Assembly (NCBI GenBank): GCA_947258465.1
Contig: CAMYIQ010000294.1
Coordinates: 1 to 9,466, forward strand
DNA: 9,466 nt
Direction of reading: 5' to 3'
DNA from: an uncultured Erythrobacter sp.
Lineage (GTDB): Bacteria > Pseudomonadota > Alphaproteobacteria > Sphingomonadales > Sphingomonadaceae
The notes under the pieces are model-generated. The model ran no database searches. It was not told where the DNA came from and saw only the letters and a list, made by a program, of their open reading frames with translations. Shown here in pieces: positions 1 through 6,319 of this stretch; positions within the stretch are counted from its first letter, which is position 1; each line of letters begins with the position of its first letter. The position numbers were made by a program, and so were the translations under genes.

Positions 1-166
1 CCAAGCTGACGGGCGGCGGCTTCACCAATCTACCTGCCGACCGGGCGGCGCTGACCAAAAAGCTCGAACGGGCGGACGAGGCGTTCTCGCGCACCGAAGA
101 CGAGCTTTTTGGTCAGCGCCGCCCGGTCGGCAGGTAGATTGGTGAAGCCGCCGCCCGTCAGCTTGG
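1..166. repeat. Perfect 66-bp inverted repeat, probable fold-back junction
   Basis: Bases 1-66 are the exact reverse complement of 101-166: base i pairs with base 167-i without mismatch. The 34-nt spacer (67-100) is not complementary to itself. The left arm may continue beyond the window. Both arms carry the same piece of the astA coding sequence in opposite orientations. On the plus strand, the spacer continues the AstA reading frame with residues ERADEAFSRTED, so it belongs to the plus-oriented copy. The inner edges of the arms are AGCTCG and CGAGCT, a short self-complementary pair from which a nascent 3' end could snap back and copy itself. Identical arms with no divergence and a broken conserved gene fit a chimeric fold-back read or amplification artefact better than a maintained genomic palindrome, but the sequence alone cannot exclude a real inverted duplication. 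Confidence 0.95.
3..137 (+). pseudogene. Inverted partial copy of astA (fold-back product)
   Basis: From base 3 the plus strand is open and reads KLTGGGFTNLPADRAALTKK, then LERADEAFSRTED, an internal AstA segment from about residue 21 to residue 53. It then crosses the fold-back point and ends in nonsense at a TAG (135-137). It has no start codon in the window. It is listed because it carries the only copy of AstA residues after KKL and shows which side of the junction is collinear with the gene. It should not be counted as a separate gene. Confidence 0.75.
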
Positions 167-224
167 CCATTTCATACAGGTGCTCGAGGTCGCTGATATG
201 CGCAGCGCGCAGGCGGAAGGTCAC
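30..224 (-). CDS. astA: Arginine N-succinyltransferase AstA, N-terminal fragment in a chimeric frame
   Basis: AstA transfers succinyl from succinyl-CoA to the alpha-amino group of arginine, the first step of the AST arginine-degradation pathway. Reading down from the GTG at 222-224, the first 41 residues (MTFRLRAAHISDLEHLYEMA, then KLTGGGFTNLPADRAALTKKL) match the AstA amino terminus, including the conserved TGGG-x-T-x-LPA motif. The family is about 340 residues long, so this is only the very start. Genuine sequence ends near position 101-105. Below that the frame enters the fold-back and adds about 23 nonsense residues before a chance stop at 30-32. The missing continuation (ERADEAFSRTED) lies on the opposite strand at 66-101. 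The GTG start overlaps the stop of the upstream M20 gene as GTGA, implying translational coupling. Family assignment is confident; the 64-residue product as written is probably not real. Confidence 0.8.
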   Translation of the reverse strand: MTFRLRAAHISDLEHLYEMAKLTGGGFTNLPADRAALTKKLVFGARERLVRPFELFGQRRPVGR

Positions 225-1429
225 AAATGGTCTCCGGTGGAAAGCTTGGCGAGCACCAACGCAGACAGCGCGGCGCGCTCGCGAAGGCTCGGAACAATCA
301 TGAATTCGTCGGGCGAGTGGATCGCCCCGCCGCGCACACCCATTGTGTCGACCACGGGTACGCCGGTAGCGGCGATGTTATTGCCGTCGCACACGCCGCC
401 GGTGGGTTTCCAGCCGATCTGCTGACCGAGTTCGGCGCCGCATGCCTTGACCAGATCGAACAGGCGCTGGGCCTTTTCGCCAACCGGTTTGGGCGGGCGG
501 GTGACGCCGCCATGGCGGTGGATGCCGACCTCGTGCTCGTCCTCGATCAGGCGCAGGATCGAATCCAGCTCGCCATCGAAGCGGGTCATCGCATCGGTCG
601 ATTTCGGGCGGATGTTGAACCGCAAAATCGCCAGATCGGGCACGACATTGTTCGCGCTGCCGCCCTCGATCTTGGCCGGGTTCACGGTGATGTCGTCGGC
701 CTCGAGCGCCTTGATCCGCAGCACCAGGTCGCTGGCAGCGACGATAGCGTTGCGCCCGTCATGCGGATTGCGGCCCGCATGGGCGGATTTGCCGGTGAAG
801 GTGATCGAGTAGTTGCCCGTCCCGCCGCGTGCATGGGCAAGCGTGCCATCGGGCAGGGCGCTGGGTTCGTAGGTCAGCGCGGCGTATTTGCCCTGTGCGA
901 GTTCCTCGATCAGTCCGCGGCTCGCGAGGCTGCCGGTTTCTTCGTCCGAATTGATCATCACGTCGTAACCCACGCGCTTCGCCCCTTCGATCGTCTCGAA
1001 GGTCTTGAGCGCATGGAGAATGACGTTGAGACCGCCCTTCATGTCGGCGGTTCCGGGGCCGTTGATCGTCTCGTCGTCGAGCCAGGTGGTTTCCTGAAAC
1101 GGATGATCGACGGGGAAGACGGTATCCATGTGGCCCGTCAGCACGAAGCGGCGTTCGGCCTCCGGGCGCACACGCAGGACCATGTGCTTGCCATGCGGTT
1201 TTTCGAATTCGCGGCCATCGCTCGAAATCGCGGTGACCGTCGCCGGTTCGACCAGTTCGACATCGCCCGGCAAGGTGCTGAAAGCGTCGGCGAGCACGCC
1301 CGCCATCCGGTCGAGTCCTTCGATGTTGGCGGTGCCGGTATTGATCGCTGCCCATTCCTGAACCTGACGCAACATGGTATCGGCGTCGATAGTATCGAGG
1401 AGGGCCTGTGAAGCAGTGCCTGGTTTCAT
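221..1429 (-). CDS. M20 family metallohydrolase, carboxypeptidase G2-like
   Basis: A complete 402-residue M20 metallopeptidase/amidohydrolase with the full two-metal set in family order: H100 and D102 in GHMDTVF, bridging D129 in GPGTADMKGG, catalytic E163 and metal E164 in SDEETGS, E188 in TYEPS, and H371 in GGAIHSPDEF. The dimerisation (lid) domain sits at about 205-310, with GKSAHAGRNPHDGRNA at 213-228. Spacing and wording of these motifs resemble carboxypeptidase G2 more than ArgE or DapE. Such enzymes hydrolyse amide bonds, often N-acyl-glutamate types, and no signal peptide is seen, so it is probably cytoplasmic. The ATG at 1427-1429 is chosen because AAGGA lies 8 nt upstream; the frame stays open to 1480. 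Its stop overlaps the astA start (GTGA), so it is probably the first gene of an AST operon. Family is confident. The substrate is unknown; N-succinylglutamate is a guess from context. Confidence 0.88.
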   Translation of the reverse strand: MKPGTASQALLDTIDADTMLRQVQEWAAINTGTANIEGLDRMAGVLADAFSTLPGDVELVEPATVTAISSDGREFEKPHGKHMVLRVRPEAERRFVLTGHMDTVFPVDHPFQETTWLDDETINGPGTADMKGGLNVILHALKTFETIEGAKRVGYDVMINSDEETGSLASRGLIEELAQGKYAALTYEPSALPDGTLAHARGGTGNYSITFTGKSAHAGRNPHDGRNAIVAASDLVLRIKALEADDITVNPAKIEGGSANNVVPDLAILRFNIRPKSTDAMTRFDGELDSILRLIEDEHEVGIHRHGGVTRPPKPVGEKAQRLFDLVKACGAELGQQIGWKPTGGVCDGNNIAATGVPVVDTMGVRGGAIHSPDEFMIVPSLRERAALSALVLAKLSTGDHL

Positions 1430-1561
1430 GTGTAACGTCCTTAATCGTGTGCGAAAGCAAGTCCACCCCGCACCTTGCAATGATCAACCGGTGGCGGCAT
1501 AGACCGTGCCGCTCCTCCCCGGGTTCGACACTGCCAGCCTTGCATTTGCCTGAGGAGTTCC
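1430..1561. promoter_or_regulatory. Divergent intergenic region between the M20-astA operon and glcB
   Basis: These 132 bases separate two divergent starts, so promoters for both directions should lie here. A weak glcB candidate is TTGCAA (1475-1480) with a 17-nt spacer to CATAGA (1498-1503); it matches the sigma-70 consensus poorly (4/6 and 3/6). A perfect 6-bp inverted repeat, GCGGCA (1494-1499) and TGCCGC (1507-1512) with a 7-nt spacer, overlaps that -10 candidate and could be an operator or chance. The glcB ribosome binding site is GAGGAG at 1552-1557, four bases before the ATG, a little close. The M20 site is AAGGA, 8 nt before its ATG. I recognise no known regulator box. Confidence 0.45.
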
Positions 1562-3658
1562 ATGACCCAATACGTTACGCGCGCCGGGATCGAAGCCGAC
1601 CCGCAGCTTGCCCAGTTCATCGAAACCCAAGTGCTTGGCCCGCTGGGCCGCGATGTCGATGAATTTTGGCAGGGTTTTGCGCAATTGCTCGGCAGTTTCG
1701 CCCTGCGCAATCGTGCGCTTTTGGCAAAACGCGAGGATTTGCAGGCCAAAATCGATGCGTGGCATACAGAGCGCGCGGGCAAGTCGCACGATACGGAAGA
1801 CTATCGCGCTTTCTTGACCGATATCGGCTATCTCGTCCCCGAACCGGGCGAATTCACAATCGGGACCGAGAATGTCGATCCGGAAATCGCCACGATGGCC
1901 GGACCGCAGCTCGTGGTGCCGATCCTCAATGCGCGTTTCCTGCTCAACGCCGCGAATGCGCGCTGGGGCAGCCTCTATGATGCACTGTACGGAACCGATG
2001 CGCTCGACGCGCCGCCCGCCCGGCCCGGCGGCTATGACGAGGATCGCGGCGCGGCGGTGATTGCCGAAGGGCGCAAACTGCTCGATGAAATCGTGCCGCT
2101 TGCCTCCGGGAGCTGGAGCGATCTCGACAGCCTGAAAAGCGCGGCGCTCGCCGATCCCTCGCAGCAGCTCGGCACGACCGAAAAGGGGCCGATCTTCCGG
2201 CATAACGGCCTGCATATCGAACTGGTGGTCGATCCCGATAGCCAGGTCGGCAAGACCGATCGGCTCGGCCTGGCCGACATCAATTTCGAGGCCGCTCTGA
2301 CGACCATTGCCGATTGCGAGGATTCGGTGGCGGCAGTCGATGCAGAGGACAAGCTGCTCGCTTACACCAACTGGCTGGGCGTGATCCGTGGCGATCTGGA
2401 AGAAAGCTTCGACAAGGGCGGCAAGACGCTGACGCGCAAGCTTGCGGGCGACAAGACCTACACCGATGCCGACGGCGCGGAGCATACTCTGCCCGGCCGC
2501 AGCCTGATGTTCGTGCGCAATGTCGGCCATTTGATGACCAATCCGGCGATGCGCTGGGACGGCATGGAAATTCCCGAGGGCATTCTCGACGCTGTCGTCA
2601 CCAGTGCCATCGGCGCTCAGGATGTCGCCGGTCTGGGCAGATACGGCAATTCGCGCTGCGGCTCGATCTATATCGTCAAGCCCAAGATGCACGGGCCGGA
2701 AGAGTGCGCTTTCACCAACGACCTGTTCGATGCCGTGGAGGACCTGCTCGGCCTGCCGCGCCACACGATCAAGGTCGGCGTCATGGACGAGGAGCGTCGC
2801 ACATCGGCAAACCTCGCCGCCTGTATCCATGCGGTGAGGGACCGGATAGTCTTCATCAACACCGGCTTCCTCGACCGCACAGGCGACGAGATTCACACCT
2901 CGATGCGTGCCGGGCCGATGATGCGCAAGGGCGAGATGAAGAACTCCGCTTGGCTCAAGGCCTATGAGGCGCGCAATGTCGGTATCGGCCTCGCGCATGG
3001 CCTGTCGGGCCGCGCGCAGATCGGCAAGGGCATGTGGGCTGCGCCCGATCTGATGGGGCAGATGATGATCGAGAAGATCGGCCATCTGCGTGCCGGCGCC
3101 AACACCGCCTGGGTGCCGAGCCCGACGGCGGCCACGCTCCACGCGATCCACTATCACCGCGAGGATGTGTTCGCGATTCAGAAGGGTTTGCCCGATGCGG
3201 CGAAACTGGACGATCTTCTGACGATCCCGCTGGCGGACGGCACGAACTGGTCGGAAGAGGAAATCCGCGAGGAGCTCGACAACAATTGCCAGGGCCTGCT
3301 CGGCTATGTGGTGCGCTGGATCGACCAAGGTGTCGGCTGCTCCAAGGTTCCGGACATCAACGATGTCGGTCTGATGGAAGACCGCGCGACGCTGCGTATT
3401 TCCAGCCAGCATATCGCCAACTGGCTGCTGCATGGTGTGATCTCGCAAGATCAGGTGATGAACAGCCTGCGCCGCATGGCCGCCAAGGTGGACCAGCAGA
3501 ATGCGGGCGATCCGTTCTACGAGCCTCTGCTGGAAAACGAGGACGGCGCGGCGTTCAGCGCGGCGAAGGATCTGATCTTCAAGGGCGTGGAACAGCCGAG
3601 CGGCTATACCGAGCCGTTGCTGCACGCCTGGAGGCTGCGAAAGAAGGCGAACGCTTGA
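1562..3658 (+). CDS. glcB: Malate synthase G
   Basis: Condenses glyoxylate with acetyl-CoA to give malate and CoA in the cytoplasm, completing glyoxylate assimilation. The 698-residue product is close to the usual 700-740 of the G isoform, far longer than isoform A. Conserved blocks run in order: RSLMFVRNVGHLMTNPAM near 313-330, IVKPKMHGPEE 371-381, GVMDEERRTS 406-415, FINTGFLDRTGDE 431-443, QIGKGMWA 486-493, RAGANTAWVPSPTAATLHA 510-528, GCSKVPD 592-598, MEDRATLRISSQHIANWL 605-622, and GYTEPLLHAWRLR near the end. By alignment from memory with the E. coli enzyme, catalytic Arg is R319, Mg ligands are E410 and D438, catalytic base is D607, and the redox-sensitive Cys is C593. The start has GAGGAG four bases upstream. 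It stands alone, without glc genes or isocitrate lyase nearby, and is followed after 58 bases by a DUF2189 gene on the same strand. Confidence 0.98.
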   Translation: MTQYVTRAGIEADPQLAQFIETQVLGPLGRDVDEFWQGFAQLLGSFALRNRALLAKREDLQAKIDAWHTERAGKSHDTEDYRAFLTDIGYLVPEPGEFTIGTENVDPEIATMAGPQLVVPILNARFLLNAANARWGSLYDALYGTDALDAPPARPGGYDEDRGAAVIAEGRKLLDEIVPLASGSWSDLDSLKSAALADPSQQLGTTEKGPIFRHNGLHIELVVDPDSQVGKTDRLGLADINFEAALTTIADCEDSVAAVDAEDKLLAYTNWLGVIRGDLEESFDKGGKTLTRKLAGDKTYTDADGAEHTLPGRSLMFVRNVGHLMTNPAMRWDGMEIPEGILDAVVTSAIGAQDVAGLGRYGNSRCGSIYIVKPKMHGPEECAFTNDLFDAVEDLLGLPRHTIKVGVMDEERRTSANLAACIHAVRDRIVFINTGFLDRTGDEIHTSMRAGPMMRKGEMKNSAWLKAYEARNVGIGLAHGLSGRAQIGKGMWAAPDLMGQMMIEKIGHLRAGANTAWVPSPTAATLHAIHYHREDVFAIQKGLPDAAKLDDLLTIPLADGTNWSEEEIREELDNNCQGLLGYVVRWIDQGVGCSKVPDINDVGLMEDRATLRISSQHIANWLLHGVISQDQVMNSLRRMAAKVDQQNAGDPFYEPLLENEDGAAFSAAKDLIFKGVEQPSGYTEPLLHAWRLRKKANA

Positions 3659-3684
3659 TGCGCCGCACGCCCTGATGCACAGTA

Positions 3685-3709
3685 CCTCCCGGAAGCGGGA
3701 AGGGAGGAA
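3685..3709 (+). promoter_or_regulatory. Strong ribosome binding site inside two mutually exclusive hairpins
   Basis: GGGAGGAA (3702-3709) is a near-perfect Shine-Dalgarno sequence placed for the ATG at 3717, and it decides that start. Just upstream, CCTCCC (3685-3690) can pair with GGGAGG (3702-3707) across an 11-nt loop and would hide it. The alternative stem TCCCG/CGGGA (3687-3691 with 3696-3700, GAAG loop) uses part of the same anti-SD strand and would leave the site free. Both pairings are visible directly; any regulatory role is inference. Confidence 0.5.
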
Positions 3710-3716
3710 CGGCGTC

Positions 3717-4496
3717 ATGCAGGCCGCCAACAATGTCGCAGCATCCGTGGCTCAGGTCGCGGATGATCTCACCATCGCGGATCTCGGCCGTGCGCTTAAA
3801 GCGGGTCTGGCGGATTTCCTCGCCAGGCCGATATTCGGTCTGTTCTTCGCGTCGATCTATGTCGCGGCCGGGCTGTTCCTGTTCGTGGCCCTGATGCGCT
3901 GGGGCGAGCCGATGTGGTTCGTTCCGGCGGTGGCTGGATTTCCGCTGATCGCGCCGTTCACCGCCGTCGGACTATACGAGGTCAGCCGCCGCCGCGAGGC
4001 GGGTTTACCGATCGGCTGGCGCGCCGTACTCGGGGCTCTGCGCGGCAGGGGTGACGAACAGCTCATCATGATGGGCGGCATCGTGTTCGTCGCGTTCAGT
4101 TTCTGGATGATCATCGCGCATGGAATATTCGCGATCTTCCTCTCCGAATCCGGTGTCGGATCGGAATCGCTGGCGGCCTTCGCCACGCCCGAAGGTATGG
4201 CAATGCTGGCAGTCGGTACGCTGGTCGGCGCAATCCTGGCCCTGGCCTTCTATGCGGTGACGGTGGTCAGCCTGCCGATGCTGGTGGATCGGGAGGTCGA
4301 TTTTCTCACTGCCATCATCGCAAGCCTTGCGGCCTTCAGGGCGAATATGGTCATGCTATGTATCTGGGCGACGGTGATCGCGGCGTCGCTGTTGGTGGCG
4401 ATGCTGCCTGCCTTTCTGGGTCTTCTCATCGTTCTGCCCGTTTTCGGCCACGCGACCTGGCACCTCTACCGACGTATCGTCGGACAAGTCGGCTAA
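3717..4496 (+). CDS. DUF2189 family integral membrane protein
   Basis: A 259-residue inner-membrane protein of unknown function. It has a soluble N-terminal stretch of about 35 residues, then roughly six hydrophobic segments near 39-60, 66-87, 116-142, 160-189, 208-229 and 230-243. The C-terminal signature PVFGHATWHLYRR (241-253) and the early block ARPIFGLFFA (36-45) are what I recognise as DUF2189, a family common in alphaproteobacteria. An upstream in-frame ATG at 3675 would add 14 residues, but the excellent GGGAGGAA site fits only the ATG at 3717. It follows glcB after 58 bases without an obvious terminator, so co-transcription is possible. Its TAA overlaps the TAG of convergent rsmA by two bases. 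No catalytic or transport motif is visible and I assign no function. Confidence 0.88.
   Translation: MQAANNVAASVAQVADDLTIADLGRALKAGLADFLARPIFGLFFASIYVAAGLFLFVALMRWGEPMWFVPAVAGFPLIAPFTAVGLYEVSRRREAGLPIGWRAVLGALRGRGDEQLIMMGGIVFVAFSFWMIIAHGIFAIFLSESGVGSESLAAFATPEGMAMLAVGTLVGAILALAFYAVTVVSLPMLVDREVDFLTAIIASLAAFRANMVMLCIWATVIAASLLVAMLPAFLGLLIVLPVFGHATWHLYRRIVGQVG
4493..4496. other. Overlapping stop codons of convergent DUF2189 and rsmA genes
   Basis: The four bases CTAA hold the rsmA stop on the minus strand (TAG, 4493-4495) and the DUF2189 stop on the plus strand (TAA, 4494-4496). There is therefore no spacer for a dedicated bidirectional terminator, and I see no strong hairpin with a U run just inside either gene. 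Confidence 0.85.
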
Positions 4497-5317
4497 ACTG
4501 AGAGGATTCGCGCCAGCGCAACGAATTCCGCCACCGAGACGGTCTCGGCGCGCCTTTGCGGGTCGATCCCGACCCCTGCCAGCGCCTCGACCGCGCCGGA
4601 AACGCCTTTGAGGCTCTGCCGCAACATTTTCCGGCGTTGGCCGAAAGCGGCTTCGGTTAGGCGTTCCAGAACCCGGGCCGACACGCCTTCGGGCATTGCA
4701 CCGGGTTCGACATGGACAATCGCGCTCATGACTTTGGGCGGCGGGGTGAAGGCGCTGCGATGGACCTTCATCGCCAGCTTCGCGTTACTGCGCCATTGCG
4801 CCAACACCGCCAGCCGGCCGTAGACCGAGCCGCCGGGTTGGGCGACAATCCGCTGGGCAACCTCCTGCTGAAACATCAGCGTCAGGCTGGTCCAGAGTGG
4901 TGGCCAGGCCTCTCCGCCCAGCCAGCGGACGAACAGCGCTGTTCCGACATTGTAGGGCAGGTTGGATAGGACGGCGAAGGGCTCGCCGCCCATCAGCTCG
5001 GTATGATCGAGCTTGAGCGCATCGCCTTCGAGCACGCGTAGCTGCCCCGGAAACGCCTCGCCCAACTCGGCCAGAGCCGGGAGGCAGCGCTTGTCCATCT
5101 CGATCGCGGTAACCCTTGCTCCGCTTCGCAGCAGGGCGCGGGTCAGTCCGCCCGGTCCGGGGCCGACTTCGAGCACCCGTTTGCCCGAAAGATCGCCCGG
5201 AATGGCGGCGATCCGGTCCAGCAGCCTTTCGTCGAACAGGAAGTTCTGGCCCAGCGCCTTGGACGCGCTGAGGCCGTGGCGAGCAATCACCTCGCGCAAG
5301 GGGGGGAGATCAGCCAT
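4493..5317 (-). CDS. rsmA: 16S rRNA dimethyladenosine transferase RsmA (KsgA)
   Basis: SAM-dependent enzyme that dimethylates two adjacent adenosines (A1518/A1519 in E. coli numbering) in the 3' terminal helix of 16S rRNA during late 30S assembly. The 274-residue product has the family length. Visible motifs: KALGQNFLFD at 20-29, SAM-binding VLEVGPGPGGLT at 48-59, acidic E73 in AIEMDKR, GDAL at 98-101, catalytic NLPY at 119-122, FQQEVAQRI at 149-157, HRSAFTPPPKV at 186-196 and AFGQRRKMLRQSL at 224-236. The ATG at 5315-5317 gives the usual MADLPPL start; an in-frame GTG at 5326 would add three residues, and neither has a clear ribosome binding site. The gene overlaps the end of pdxA by 8 bases, so coupled translation is likely. 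It is the last gene of the lptD-surA-pdxA-rsmA cluster. A C7 run in codons 4-7 is intact in frame. Confidence 0.97.
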   Translation of the reverse strand: MADLPPLREVIARHGLSASKALGQNFLFDERLLDRIAAIPGDLSGKRVLEVGPGPGGLTRALLRSGARVTAIEMDKRCLPALAELGEAFPGQLRVLEGDALKLDHTELMGGEPFAVLSNLPYNVGTALFVRWLGGEAWPPLWTSLTLMFQQEVAQRIVAQPGGSVYGRLAVLAQWRSNAKLAMKVHRSAFTPPPKVMSAIVHVEPGAMPEGVSARVLERLTEAAFGQRRKMLRQSLKGVSGAVEALAGVGIDPQRRAETVSVAEFVALARILSV

Positions 5318-6311
5318 GGCTTGCACGCGTCGTCGCCATGTCGCCTGCCAGTTTCAGCGCGGCGATCATGGCGCCGGGGTGAGCGAGCGATTTGCCCGCG
5401 ATGTCGAATGCCGTGCCATGATCGGGGCTGGTTCGCACGATGGGCAGGCCGAGCGTGACATTCACGCCCTCGTCGAAATCGAGGGCTTTCAGAGGCACAA
5501 GTGCCTGATCGTGGTACATCGCCAGTGCCACATCGTAAGTCTGGCGGGCGCGCGGCGTGAAAAGCGCGTCTGCCGGATGCGGGCCGGTTATGTGCAGCCC
5601 CTCGGCCGACAGCGTCTCGATTGCCGGTTCGATGATGCGCGCTTCCTCGTTGCCGAAACGACCGCCTTCTCCCGCATGCGGATTCAGCCCGCAGACGGCC
5701 AGACGCGGGGCGGCGATGCCCAAATCGCGTGCCAATGCCTGGGCCACTATGCGCGCCCGGTGCTCGATCAGGCTCTGCGTCAACCGCGTGGGCACTTCGG
5801 CAAGCGCGCAATGGACCGTCAGGGGCACGGCGCGCAGGCTGGGACCCGCGAGCATCATGACTGCATCCTCGCGCGCCAGCCCGCATACATGGGCAAGAAA
5901 TTCGGTCTGGCCGGGATATTCGAAACCGACGCGAGCCAAATGCGCCTTGGATATCGGTGCGGTTACGACAGCCGAGGCTGTTCCCAATAAAGCATGCCGG
6001 GTCGCCTCCGCGAGCGAATGCATCGCCAACGCGGCGCCTCGATCGTCCGGGCTACCGGGTATCGCATCGCAGTCCTCCGCCCCCAGGACCGGCAGGGCCG
6101 TTCCGAAGATCCCTGCCGCTTGCGAAGGGGTCTCGACGCGCTCGATTTCGACGGCGAGCCCGCGCACTTTCGCCGCTTCGGCAAGAACGCCCGCCCCCCC
6201 CACCACGAAGAAGGGCGCAAGCGCCATGTCGTGGCGCCGCGCCCAGCTTTCGACGATGATCTCCGGCCCGATCCCCGCCGGATCGCCAAGCGAGACGGCG
6301 AGGGCAGCCAT
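5310..6311 (-). CDS. pdxA: 4-hydroxythreonine-4-phosphate dehydrogenase PdxA
   Basis: Oxidises 4-phosphohydroxy-L-threonine with NAD to the ketone that, after decarboxylation, is joined to deoxyxylulose 5-phosphate by PdxJ in the DXP-dependent pyridoxal phosphate pathway. The 333-residue protein has normal length. Motifs: N-terminal LGDPAGIGPE (8-17), TAPISKAHL (117-125), FEYPGQTEFLA (130-140), and the three metal-binding histidines H167 (TVHCALAEVP), H212 (NPHAGEGGRFG) and H267 (MYHDQALVPLK), followed by NVTLGLPIVRTSPDHGTAFDIAGK (284-307). The ATG at 6309-6311 follows the surA stop by 8 bases and has no recognisable Shine-Dalgarno sequence, so ribosomes probably reach it by coupling. A G8 run in coding sense (6194-6201) lies in the VVGGAGV codons but does not break the frame. 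Confidence 0.97.
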   Translation of the reverse strand: MAALAVSLGDPAGIGPEIIVESWARRHDMALAPFFVVGGAGVLAEAAKVRGLAVEIERVETPSQAAGIFGTALPVLGAEDCDAIPGSPDDRGAALAMHSLAEATRHALLGTASAVVTAPISKAHLARVGFEYPGQTEFLAHVCGLAREDAVMMLAGPSLRAVPLTVHCALAEVPTRLTQSLIEHRARIVAQALARDLGIAAPRLAVCGLNPHAGEGGRFGNEEARIIEPAIETLSAEGLHITGPHPADALFTPRARQTYDVALAMYHDQALVPLKALDFDEGVNVTLGLPIVRTSPDHGTAFDIAGKSLAHPGAMIAALKLAGDMATTRASHG

Positions 6312-6319
6312 AGCGTTCG

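Noticed and set aside
227..1411. 394-codon open frame on the plus strand opposite the M20 gene
   Set aside because: It is in the same codon-aligned antisense register, while the minus strand carries the full M20 metal-ligand set in order.
1484..3733. 749-codon open frame on the minus strand covering all of glcB
   Set aside because: It is codon-on-codon antisense to glcB, so it stays open only because the sense gene avoids TTA, CTA and TCA codons, as expected at high GC. Its translation resembles no family I know, and the sense strand is an unmistakable malate synthase G.
5300..5306. G7 run at the start of rsmA as a phase-variation tract
   Set aside because: Seven bases is short, the frame is intact, and it simply encodes Leu-Pro-Pro in the normal RsmA N-terminus.
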